Positions 54,591 to 64,000 of a DNA stretch of 64,000 nucleotides are shown here, piece by piece. Under the pieces are notes generated by a model that did no database searches, was not told the DNA's origin, and was given only the letters and a program-made list of their open reading frames with translations. Both the position numbers and the translations under genes were made by a program. The stretch comes from Neocallimastix lanati (nom. inval.) (Eukaryota; Neocallimastigomycota; Neocallimastigomycetes; Neocallimastigales; Neocallimastigaceae). The DNA lies in assembly GCA_016946835.1 (NCBI GenBank), contig JACVTC010000075.1:870043-934042 (forward strand), in the 5' to 3' direction. Every line of letters begins with the position of its first letter. Positions within the stretch are counted from its first letter, which is position 1.

Positions 54591-55122
54591 CTCTAGTTTG
54601 GTTAATTTCCCTTGGAGCTTCTACATTATCAACTTTTGAAGTTATTTCCTCTTTATTAGTAATTAAGTTTACATTAGACTGACTGGATGATGCATTTTCG
54701 AATTCTTTAGAATTAGTACTAGATTTCAAAAATCTTTCTTTATCACGTATTGCTTTTTCAATTTTCTTTTCTTTATTGATATTTGGTTGCATAATTATTG
54801 ATGTTTGCAACTGTTTCTTATGAGGTATCACCTCTTCAGTTTCCAATTCTCTTTCTTTTCTTTTTCTTAATGCAGGAGTGTTTATAGGTCGTGGATTATC
54901 ACGTAGGTTTTTATGAATTTTCCTTCCTTTTCCATTATCTAACTCAACATCACTTTCATCAAGTTTTCTTTTTGCCGCACCGACAAAATATTCTCCTACC
55001 TGATCATGACTTTTGATAGTATAATCCACTCTGTAGTCTTTACTTTCTGCATCAGAAGAATTGGAAGTATATTTTAATGAAGCTATTTTTTTGATGGGAG
55101 TGCTTCCTCTCCCTTCTACTGG
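54505..55122 (-). pseudogene. K pol N-terminal part
   Basis: Entered by -1 frameshifting at 55122 (codons for PVEGRGSTPIKKIASLKY); the first Met is at 55029. It is Lys/Arg/Glu-rich with RPINTPALRKRKERE and IIMQPNINKEKKIEKAIRDKER, conserved with E and J. It ends in poly-Ile from the AAT repeats, the wrong frame, confirming a break. Confidence 0.7.
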
Positions 55123-55128
55123 TTTAAA
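55079..55128 (-). promoter_or_regulatory. K gag-pol -1 frameshift signal
   Basis: Slippery T TTA AAC (plus 55122-55128), 8-nt spacer with the gag stop, and stem GGGAG/CTCCC (55096-55113). The loop GAAGC can pair with GCTTC (55079-55083). Frames of gag (56075) and pol (55029) fit -1 slippage exactly. Confidence 0.85.
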
Positions 55129-56075
55129 GGTCCTTTGGAAAAAATCTGTTTCTTATTTTCTTCTATAATGGCTTGTAGTTTGGGACAATGTTGTTGATAA
55201 TGTCCAGGTTCCTTACAGAAGAAACAGGTTTTGACGGTAGAGTTTCTTGGTCCACGTGTAAGGTTCTCCCTTTCACTTTCATCAGAAACTTTCCTATTGT
55301 CCCTGTTTTCATAAGTATTTCTTGGTGGTGAACTACGACTCTTATTATAATTATTATTATTGTTGTTGGAAACATTTCTATTAGGACTTGGTACACGATG
55401 TAACCTCACAGCAAGTCTATCCACTTTTTCTGCAATTTCATAAGCCTTTGAAAGTGGTATATCATCAATTAAAGTTACTCGTTTCCAGGCCTCAATATTA
55501 TTCTCAAGTGCATCAGCATAGTCCAAGATACTGATTTGTTTTTTGTGAGTTTTATCTAATTTTAAATATAATGTCCGATATCTTTTATTAAAATCCCTTA
55601 CTTTTTCATTTCTACCAATTTTAAGAGCACGCAATTCCCTTAATAAGGTATTCTGATCTTCCTTTGCCCCATAGAATACTTCAAGAGCGTTGACGATCTC
55701 GACAAAGGAAGGATAACGGTTAGTTCTAACACTATCATTACTAGAACTACTTGAACTAGTAGAGCTACTGGTGCTAGATCCTGACATCTCACCAGTATCA
55801 GTGGAACCATTCAATTCTACATCTTCTTCTGCTGTAGTAGCAGGTAGTTCTAATTCTTGGATAATTTGTCTTGGTTCACCAGTAGACGTTAATAGGCAAG
55901 CAACAAAAATAGTTTTTGGATCAGTGATATTTTGTAATTGGATCCATAACTCAATTTCAGAAGCCCAAGATTTTATATCCAAATGGTCCTCGTTTAATTT
56001 ATCAACATATTTTAGTTCCTTTTTAAGATCTTTAAATGAAGGAACATTAGTAGTATCATTAGTAACTGAAGCCAT
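55116..56075 (-). CDS. K Gag
   Basis: Start chosen at MASVTNDTTNVPSFKDLKKE (56075) by alignment with E; an ATG at 56120 is upstream in frame. The Gag core has IKSWASEIELWIQL and VACLLTSTGEPRQIIQEL. A Ser/Thr-rich acidic linker replaces the Glu-rich one of E. The CCHC knuckle is CFFCKEPGHYQQHC. It ends PLNQ-stop in the frameshift site. Intact. Confidence 0.85.
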   Translation of the reverse strand: MASVTNDTTNVPSFKDLKKELKYVDKLNEDHLDIKSWASEIELWIQLQNITDPKTIFVACLLTSTGEPRQIIQELELPATTAEEDVELNGSTDTGEMSGSSTSSSTSSSSSSNDSVRTNRYPSFVEIVNALEVFYGAKEDQNTLLRELRALKIGRNEKVRDFNKRYRTLYLKLDKTHKKQISILDYADALENNIEAWKRVTLIDDIPLSKAYEIAEKVDRLAVRLHRVPSPNRNVSNNNNNNYNKSRSSPPRNTYENRDNRKVSDESERENLTRGPRNSTVKTCFFCKEPGHYQQHCPKLQAIIEENKKQIFSKGPLNQ

Positions 56076-56137
56076 ATTTCTTGAGTAGAAATTATACAGT
56101 AATATAGGTAAAATATTCAAAATAAAAATAATAATAT

Positions 56138-56168
<31 letters not shown>

Positions 56169-56453
56169 AGTATGTTATAGATATATATAATATAGTATTA
56201 GAATTTATAAGTTTACAAACACTTCAGAGATTAGAAAAAAAAAATAGGTAAGTTTACAAACACTTCAGAGATAAAAAAAAAAATAAGTAAAATTTTTTTT
56301 TTTTGTTTTTTTTTTTTTTGTTTTTTTTTTTTTTTGTTTTTGTTTTTGTTTTTGTTTTTGTTTTTTTTTTTGTTTTGTTTTATTTTGATATCCAAGATTA
56401 AAATATTTTATAATTATTGTTTATTAAATTATATCTTTATAGTTATTTATATG

Positions 56454-56662
56454 AGGTTCGAAATACACTTCGACCACCTACAAGAAATATATTTTTAGGT
56501 TCGAATAACACTCGACCACCTAAGGAAATTTTATATTATTGGTTCGAATACCTTTCGATCACCAATAGAAGATATAATTATATTAAGGTTATAAGCTCGA
56601 ATGACACTTCGACCACTTATAATGATAATTATTTGGTTCAAGATACACCTCGACAACCAAAT
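56454..56662 (-). other. Array of five hairpins before K gag
   Basis: Units at 56454-56479, 56496-56522, 56539-56565, 56589-56622 and 56631-56662 share an inner TCGA(A)/(T)TCGA stem, a loop like ATACAC and a CC or TC step. Outer arms change in pairs: AGGT/ACCT, TAGGT/ACCTA, TTGGT/ACCAA, TTATAAG/CTTATAA, ATTTGGTT/AACCAAAT. The last unit has a weaker inner stem. It occupies the same place as the E array but has a different sequence. Confidence 0.75.
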
Positions 56663-56746
56663 TAAACAGGTAGTAAAAAAAAAAATATAGTAGTCTTTCT
56701 TCTTTGGCTCAATTTCACTTACCCACAGAGTAAGAACAGTAAACAA

Positions 56747-56794
<48 letters not shown>

Positions 56795-57587
56795 CAGTAC
56801 ACTAGAATTTCTTATATGTAGCACGGAATAAATTAATTGCTAAATTAAAAAAATTAATATGGAAAATTTATAAATATTTCTTATATATATATTATTAGCT
56901 TTATATTATTTTCGGATCCGCAGATTCTTTACAGGGCCGTTCGACCTCCACTATTGAACCGTCAGAATAGTGAATATAACAGAGTAGTGTGTGCCTGTAC
57001 GAACACGGGACCTTACCACTTTTTCTATTCTGTTATCACTTGTATCACTAAACCTTATTCAATAATGCTCTACTACCTCCCTATGTGTAAAGCAATCCTT
57101 CTCCTATTCTCTAATATAAACGTCTAATTTTTATATCTATATATATCAACAGTCTTGGTATCAATATATAAATACTATATATATGTATATATTTATAAAT
57201 TTGAATTTATAATTTCAATTATAATATAATTTAGTCGATAATATAAATACGAATTACTATATACACTTAATTGTAACAAAGCCTTAAGCTAAGGAGTTTT
57301 TCATCCAACAGCCGCCGATTACAATAAGTTATAAATTGTATAAAAGTATTCTTATATTAATGAATAAATGTATAATATAATTAAATTATTATTCTTACTA
57401 ATTAGTACTTGACAGGAATAAATATTTCAAAGTTTTATATCACACTGTTTCTCTTGCACAAACAGAAATATAACAACTTTGTTGAATGAAATTATTTATC
57501 CAATTAATATAGTAAGGACGTAGGTGCTACTTTAAATTATTAATATTTATTTATGTATATATTATATTTCTATATTATTGTAAAAAA

Positions 57588-57632
<45 letters not shown>

Positions 57633-57680
57633 AAATAAAATTATTGTGTATGTTTTAATATTAGTTTTTAATTTTGAAAC

Positions 57681-57697
57681 CCCCGATATCTCCACCA
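57681..57697 (-). other. K primer binding site
   Basis: Plus strand CCCCGATATCTCCACCA, identical to E and F, 7 nt inside the 5' LTR. Confidence 0.75.
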
Positions 57698-57704
57698 AAC
57701 TTTA

Positions 57705-58685
57705 TGTTATGGTTCGAGGAATTCAAAAAAAAAAAAAAAAAATTATATAATATTAAAACACAAAAAAAAAATTTTATTCTTTCACAATAATTTTTATTTA
57801 TTTATTATATTTTTATTTTAATTTTTATTTTATTTTTATTATTATTTTTATTTATTTATTTTATTTTTATTTTATTTTTATTATTATTTTTATTTATTTA
57901 TTTTATTTTTATTTTATTTTTATTATTATTTTTATTTATTTATTTTTTTCCCTCCCCTAAAAAGGGGTTCCAAGGTAGTCAATTTATATCTTTTTGAAGA
58001 TATAAAAGTAGCAAAGCCTCTGGAAGTAGTTGAAGAGATGGAAAAACAATAGATTTTTAAATCTTATTGATTATTTCCTTATTGTAATAAATAGAAATTT
58101 TATTATTTCCTAATATTCAAATTAACCAAAATAAATCTATAATATAAAAGATGCATTATAGATAAGAATTAAACAAAAAAAAGAGAAGCAGTATTACAAT
58201 AAAATTGAATACTTTAACTTAATTTTGATACTAATTTAATATGTAATCTTATATATTAATTTGAATGACATAATAGAAAATAAAATACATTTATTAATAT
58301 ATGAAAAATCTTTTACAATTTTAAATACAGAAAATTTTATTTTATTTATTTCTTTCATTTCAATTATTTCTTAATTCGAAAGACAGAAATATTGATAAAG
58401 TTATTTAAGTTGTTTATATACAGGAATTATTCCTTATTTAGAAAAATAATACTAAAAGTAATTAGTACTATGTTATTGCTAAACTCTCATAAATTTAATT
58501 TACCTTTATAAGGAATGAACATAAATTTAAATTAAATTTTATGTATAAACTTAAATTTTCAGATCAAATAATATAGTAAAATTATTAATGTAAAGAATAC
58601 ATAAATTTATTAATATTTTAAAAATCACCTTGACTATATTAAAAGGTTTTTAATAAGAATCAATTTATTACTTCATTCTTTATCA
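57705..58685 (-). repeat. K element 5' LTR
   Basis: 981 bp, TGTTATGGTTCGAGG to CATTCTTTATCA. Nearly identical to the 3' LTR apart from two fewer 42-bp units. ACTT (58686-58689) then separates it from the J LTR. Confidence 0.9.
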
Positions 58686-58689
58686 ACTT

Positions 58690-59478
58690 TGGTATGGTTC
58701 ATATAATTTTAGGAATATAATAATAATTAACACAAATAATAAAATTACAATAAAAAAAAAATAATTTGTTTTAAAATTAATATTTATTTATTTAAATTTA
58801 TAAAAGAAAAATAATAATATAATTATTTATTTAATAAAAAGAAAGTTATTGATTATATTTTATTTCACTAAAATTACATGTATTTATATTTTTTTATCAA
58901 ATTAAAATTTGTAAAGCCTAACTATTTTTTTAATAAACTAATTACTAATTATTTTTATAAATATAACATTTAAAATGAAATTGAATTATTATTTTAGTTA
59001 ATAATATTATTGTTATAAATAGTAGTTATATATTATTGAATTATTAATTATTTAATAATAGTTTAATACTAATATATATAAAATAAAAATAAAGAGATTA
59101 TACAGAATATTTTATTGTGGTTTAGTTAAATTTAGTAATTAAAAATAAATTTAAATTGATAACGAAAATTTTAATAACTAATTAAATAGATTTGATTATT
59201 TTCAATATAACATAATACAAAAGAAATATAATATTAATATATTAAGTGGGCAAGGACAATATTCTTGGCTAAAGATTTTTAATACATTATAATGGAATCG
59301 GATCGATAATTCAAAAAGGAATTATAAGTTAATTAGTGATTTATTAACTTAAGATTTCTATTTAGTAATATTTGAAGAATATTGGAAAGTTCCAATTATA
59401 TAGAATAGAATAATCTATAAGGTTAGAATAATTTATATTATTCTAGCACAATTAGTATTATTTGTTCATTCTGTATTA
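58690..59478 (-). repeat. J element 3' LTR
   Basis: TGGTATGGTTCATAT to ATTCTGTATTA, 789 bp. The polypurine tract follows (sense AGCGGGGGCATCT). The sense start is TAATACAG rather than TGATACAG, and J' has the same TA. The 5' LTR lies outside the window. Confidence 0.85.
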
Positions 59479-59501
59479 AGATGCCCCCGCTAAGACTCAA
59501 G

Positions 59502-60119
59502 CTAGGTAGAAGCTGAGTTAAACTTGACAATATTTTTCAAATGAACATTACGATTCATTTGTATATTAGTAGCAGGATCAGCTAAAGTGACTGTATTGAA
59601 TTGTTTCTTTACCACTTTCATAGGTCCAACAAAGTAAGGTTCTAATTTAGTTCGATTAAAGTTTCTTACTAGTACTAAATCACCTGGTTTTATTCTTTTA
59701 GCTTGATTCATACTGGTCTTTTCTTCTCTCCTAGTAGCCCAATATTTCGAAGCATTTTTGATATTAGATGCGGCCTCCATTACCCATTGGTAGTGTGATA
59801 CAAATTTTTCCAGTAGAATTTCGTCAGAAGACTTATTTATACCCTTAGTTGGTCTGGCAGCAATGTCAAAAGGTTGTTGGTCCTCCCTTCCATAAACTAA
59901 TTCAAAACTTGAATGGTTGGTGATTGAGTTTTTAGTAGTTCTTAAAGCCCAAAGTGCAGATGGTAAAATTTCATCCCATTCTTTGTGTTGTTGTCCTAGT
60001 AATCGTAATAATTTTCCAATTTCTTTATTACGATTCTCAACTAAACCATTGCTTTCAGGATGATATGGAGTGATAAATTTAACATATACATCATATAAAT
60101 CAAGGAAGATTTTTGTCAT
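59502..60119 (-). pseudogene. J pol: integrase C-terminal part
   Basis: 205 aa starting MTKIFLDLYDVYVKF, containing the third catalytic residue region PESNGLVENRNKE and the tail GDLVLVRNFNRTKLEPYFVGP. It is out of frame with 60191-61681. The same stretch in E and K is one base longer in a T-run near 60195-60200, so a 1-bp deletion (or sequencing error) explains the break. Confidence 0.75.
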
Positions 60120-60190
60120 ATCTGATGTAAATTGTGTTCCATTATCAGTAGTGATAATTTGAGGTACACCGTGTCGAGCAAATACATTAA

Positions 60191-61681
60191 TTAAAATTTT
60201 ATCACATCCTGAGAAGTAACATTTTCAGTGGGCTCTGCCTCAACCCATTTAGTAAAATAATCAACCACAACGATTATATATTGATTATTATTTCTGGTTT
60301 TACTTAGAGGTCCTATAATGTCCAATCCTAAGTGTGTAAATGGTCCTTCCACTTCAGTTGGTTTATCTTCCGTTGGTTCAGGGTATGGTTGAGATTTATT
60401 TAATTGACATTTTTCACATTTACCTATAATTCGCTTAATGTCATTAACCATATTGTTCCAATAGTAGCTCTTTTTCAAACGTTGGTATGTCTTGTAATAG
60501 CCTTCGTGTCCTATACTGTGTGCTTGAAAAATTAATTGAAGTTTTTCTTTTGTATCTGTAACTAATTTTCTATAATTATTGCCATCAACAAAGTAGTCCA
60601 CACCATCAATTGTCGTAAATTTTTCTTCAATAAATTCCTTAATGGTTCTTGAAAGCAGGTTTTCATCTTGTTCCTTGATAATTTGTGTTGTTAAGACAAC
60701 TTTTTCTTTTTCATTTTTCATTCTTGATAAAGCATCTGCGACAACATTATTCTTTCCAGTTTCATATCGTAAATCAATTCCTAACATACTGACAGTCAAA
60801 CACCATCTAGTATGACGAGAATTTTGTGGTTCCTTACTTTTAAGTAATCCGATTAATGGTCTATGATCTGTATATACTATAGTTTGCTTAGGATTTCCCA
60901 TAATATAAGATTTTAATTTATTAATACAGTAAATTAGAGCAGCACCTTCTAGATCCGTAATTCCATAATTCTTTTCCGATTTAGATAAACTTCTACTAAT
61001 ATAATGAACCGGATGCTCCTTTCCAGTTTCATCATCCTTTTGTAAAAGCACACCGCCTATTCCATCATAGGAAGCATCTGTTCTTATAATAAATTCTCTA
61101 TCAAATCTAGGAAATCTTAATATTGGGGCATTGATTAATCTTTCCTTAAGAATTTTAAAACTTTCTTCTTGTTCCTTTTTCCATTCAAACTTAATACCTT
61201 TTCTTAATAGAGTGCAGAGAGGAGCAGTAACTTTTGCAAAGTCCTTAATAAAATTTCTATAATATCCAATGGCTCCTAAAAATGATCGAAGTTCATGAAT
61301 GTTAGAGGGAGCCTTCCATTCTTTAATAGCTTCAACTTTGTTTTCCAATGGACTTAAACCTTCTGAGGATACTTTATGTCCAAGTACTTCTACTTCAGTT
61401 TGCATGAAAGAACACTTTTCGATATTGATTTTTAACTTATGTTCCTTGAATATTTCTAAGACTTGTTTAAGATGTTCTAGGTGTTCTTCTTCAGTTCTTG
61501 AGTAGATTAAAATATCATCTATAAAGTTATAGACGCATTTTCCTATTAAGGGAAATAGTATACGGTTCATTTCTCTTTGGAATGTAGCTGGAGCACCTGT
61601 TAAACCGAAGGGCATTACCTTGAATTGGTAGTTTCCGAACTTAGTTGTAAAGGTAGTGATTTCAACACTATCATCATCCAT
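60191..61681 (-). pseudogene. J pol: RT, RNase H, integrase N-terminal part
   Basis: 496 aa from the first Met; the frame extends upstream through RT to about 61840. RT: FKVMPFGLTGAPATFQ and YNFIDDILIYS. RH: IRTDASYDGIGG, GITDLEGAA and YTDHRPLIG. IN: the HSIGH and CEKCQ finger and LGLDIIGPL. It ends prematurely at DVIKF by the T-run frameshift. Confidence 0.8.
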
Positions 61682-61800
61682 TAATATTTGATGATAACCG
61701 GAATAAAGATCTAATGTTGAGAAGATTTTTGCTCCATCTAAGCTATCAAAAATTTCCTCAATATTTGGTAAAGAATAAGAATCCTTCTTAGTTGCTTCAT

Positions 61801-63495
61801 TTACTTTCCTATAGTCAATACACAGGCGCCATTTACCGTTCTTTTAGGCACAAGTACTACTGGTGATGACCATTCTGAACATGAAGGTTCAATTAATCGT
61901 TTATATATGAGTTTGGTTAATTCTTCTTTTAAGATATCTGTTTTTAATTTACTAAGTCGATAAAATTTTTGTTTAATAGGTTTAACTCCTTCCTTAAGAA
62001 TAATTTTGTGTGGTGATAAATCTGAAGGTGTTAATTCTTCAGAAGAAGTTGCAATTATATCAATATATTCTTCAAGTAATTTAGTAATAGCTTCTCTATA
62101 ATTTGAATTAATTGTACTTTGAAAAACTGTGTCATATATATATTTTATGGGTGGTAATCCTTCAATCGTTTTCAATTGTTGCTTAGCTTCTTGGTGATTC
62201 AATGCTTTGATTACACATAATAATTTTTCTTCGTCATCATATTCATTATTAATAGGTGCAATTTCTTCAATTAAACCTTGATCATTAAATCGACAAAGAC
62301 TATATCTAATTGGATGTATAAATAACTGGTTATCAATTTGAGTTTTGAGGTTGATTAATATATCATAGAATGGATCCTCCTTGTCTATAATTCTACACGT
62401 AACAAGTAGTTCTAGTTCATTAATTTTTACGGGAACTTTGATTAACACATCTTCTGAGTAATCATCATTCATCGTTGCTAAACGTATTCGTCCTGCACTA
62501 ACTCCTATAGGTTCATACTGATAAGGTAATTTATCTAAAAATTGCTTTGTGATAATACTTAAGTTGCTACATGAATCTATTAAAGCCTTACCATGAACTC
62601 CATCTACTATTACATCAACCATAGCAATATCATCTTCTTGTGGTTCATGATGTTTACTTTTATATGTATGATCTATATTGTTCGTTATTATTGTAGTAGC
62701 ACACATATTATCCACTGCACCTGAAATTTTAGTATTATTCTTTTCTAATTTAAGTCCTTGTGATACTTGAGACCGTATCTTTGGAGCAACGTCCAATAAT
62801 TGTCCAAATGTAATATTGCAATTACTGGAGTTTAAATCTTTGATCACGTCATAACTATCACAATCAGTTTGCATTTGTATTCTTCTTGGAATTCTAGTTG
62901 GCATAATTTCAGTTGACTTTTCTGATGATTTTTCTTGAATTAATTTATTTAAAGTTTGTTTAGAATTATTTCCTTCCTGAGAGGTTTCTTCATTAATAAT
63001 ATTAACATTACTATTTTTATTATTTTCCACAGAAGTACTAGTACTAGCTCTTTCCTTATCTCTTAGCTCTTTCTCAATCCTCTTTTCTTTCTCTATTCTG
63101 GGTTGAGCCATAATCGAAGGATGTAATTGAGTTGTTGGCTTTTTGACTGGTCGCGATGTTCCCCTTAATTGATTTTCTTTTTGTTTTCGTAAACCTGGAG
63201 TAACTATTGGCTTAGGATCATCTCTTAGACTACGGTGAACCCTCTTTCCTCTTTGGTCACTAGTCTCTTCATCTTTAGGATTTGCCTTTCTCTTTATAAC
63301 GTTTACTAAGTAATCCAATTCTTTGGAACCATCCGACTCATCATCAAAATCTTCGTAATAATCCGTAGTAGTACCTTCTTGGAAATCAGCAATTTCTTCA
63401 TAATCATCATCTTCTTTTAAGTCAACTGTTTTGGGACGATGGCAGACTGAAGCAATTTTTTTGACGATGGGAGTGCTTCTACTCCCTTTTAGTGG
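61801..63495 (-). pseudogene. J pol: N-terminal domain, protease, start of RT
   Basis: Entered by -1 frameshifting at 63495; the first Met is at 63318. It contains KPIVTPGLRKQKE and HPSIMAQPRIEKEKRIEKEL (shared N-terminal domain), FGQLLDVAPKIRSQVSQGLK, then the protease with the turn DSCS (ALIDSCSNLSIITK) and the RT N-terminus. It leaves frame after LVPK, within an A-run near 61843 that is one base short relative to K. The junction peptide is therefore nonsense. Confidence 0.78.
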
Positions 63496-63501
63496 TTTAA
63501 A
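63449..63501 (-). promoter_or_regulatory. J gag-pol -1 frameshift signal
   Basis: Slippery T TTA AAC (plus 63495-63501), 8-nt spacer with the gag stop, and stem GGGAG/CTCCC (63469-63486). The loop GAAGCA can pair with TGCTTC (63449-63454). Frames fit -1 slippage. Confidence 0.85.
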
Positions 63502-64000
63502 TGATTTTCATAAAACTTCTTTCGGTTATTTTCCAATATAGAATTTAATTTAGGACAGTTTCGTTTGGTATGTCCTTCATTACTACAAAACCAGCAAGTA
63601 CTAATTTTCATTTCTTTCATCTTGTTAGTGAGATTTTCTATAGATACATTTTTGTGGGTTTTTGGTTTGTTAAAATCATTTGAAATGTTCTTATTAAAAT
63701 TACTTTTAGAGTTAAGGAGATTGTAATGAGTCTTATCATAATATTCAGTACTATTTTTAATAGATAAACGATCAACTTTTTCGGCTATAGCGAACGCTTT
63801 GGTAATAGAAATATGGTCTTTAAGCATAACCTTTCTCCATGCGTCAGGATTATTGGTTAAGGAATCTGCATAATCTAAAACACTAATTTTTCTTCTTCTC
63901 TTTTTATCCAATTTATGGTACAAAGATCTATAACGGACATTAAAATCTTTAACTTTCTCGTTCTTCTTTATTTTCATGGAACGCAATTCTCGTACAAGTT
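63489..64000 (-). CDS. J Gag, C-terminal part, cut by the window edge
   Basis: The visible frame (at least 165 aa) matches the second half of E Gag: NEKVKDFNVRYRSLYHKLDKKRRRKISVLDYADSL, then the CCHC knuckle CWFCSNEGHTKRNC, ending HLNH-stop in the frameshift site. The start codon lies to the right of the window. Confidence 0.8.
   Translation of the reverse strand, partial: LVRELRSMKIKKNEKVKDFNVRYRSLYHKLDKKRRRKISVLDYADSLTNNPDAWRKVMLKDHISITKAFAIAEKVDRLSIKNSTEYYDKTHYNLLNSKSNFNKNISNDFNKPKTHKNVSIENLTNKMKEMKISTCWFCSNEGHTKRNCPKLNSILENNRKKFYENHLNH

Larger units (their letters stand above)
56076..57704 (-). other. K leader RNA region, no gene
   Basis: 1.6 kb without an ORF. From the gag side: T-run/GT microsatellite (56138-56170), a T-tract with interspersed G (about 56291-56392), five hairpins (56454-56662), a long T-run (56752-56788), GC-richer structured sequence (56930-57110) with stems CACTATT/AATAGTG and ATAACAGA/TCTGTTAT, another T-run (57593-57628), and the primer site (57681-57697). 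Confidence 0.7.

Noticed and set aside
54440-54682. Plus-strand 80-aa ORF with hydrophobic repeats.
   Set aside because: It comes from the ATT/AAT microsatellite opposite K pol.

Overview
The window is transposon from end to end. I find no host gene, rRNA, tRNA or CRISPR array. Non-coding DNA is extremely AT-rich, with long A/T homopolymers and AAT repeats. Coding parts are Ty3/Gypsy LTR retrotransposons: Gag, aspartic protease (PR), reverse transcriptase (RT), RNase H (RH), integrase (IN), sometimes a chromodomain. Tf1-like self-priming and chromodomains fit a fungus. The base composition would suit an anaerobic gut fungus (Neocallimastigomycota), but that is an inference and other AT-rich basal fungi are possible.

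Two element groups, labelled by me, explain almost every base. Group I (C, L, F, E, H0a, H0b, H1, H2, J', K, J) has LTRs with imperfect terminal inverted repeats, makes 4-bp target duplications, primes from a tRNA-like site (complement of CCCCGATATCTCCACCA in E, F and K; C ends similarly in TCTCCACCA) and keeps gag and pol in two frames joined by a -1 frameshift signal. Group II (B, I, D and solo LTRs S1-S7) has LTRs starting TGTAA plus a terminal hairpin. B and I keep gag and pol in one ORF, make 5-bp duplications and carry a self-priming site complementary to their own predicted RNA 5' end.

Layout: 1-217 LTR remnant with S1 (219-1170); C (1177-6873), a group I element lacking RT and IN; B (6876-13258), inserted at the C/L junction, with an intact 1353-aa ORF and a rearranged 5' LTR; L (13266-14088); S2 (14092-15069); D (15079-about 22250), GC-richer, decayed and carrying S3; F remnant (about 22300-24071); E (24076-33676) carrying S4; S5; H0a; H0b; S6; H1 and H2 with large minisatellites; S7; J', a solo LTR split by the intact chromodomain element I (42981-49812); K (49833-58685); J (58690 to beyond the right edge).

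The most unusual feature is the arrangement. Group I elements are stacked end to end, each pair separated by exactly one shared tetranucleotide: TACT along the long array, AATT at C/L, ACTT around K/J. Each new element therefore appears to have entered the target duplication of the one before. Group II elements then inserted almost exactly on those palindromic junctions. Around this, the sequence shows several apparently conserved RNA structures: a frameshift pseudoknot in four elements, covarying hairpin arrays before gag in E and K, a leader module shared by C and E/F, and a hairpin plus pseudoknot in the U3 of group II LTRs.
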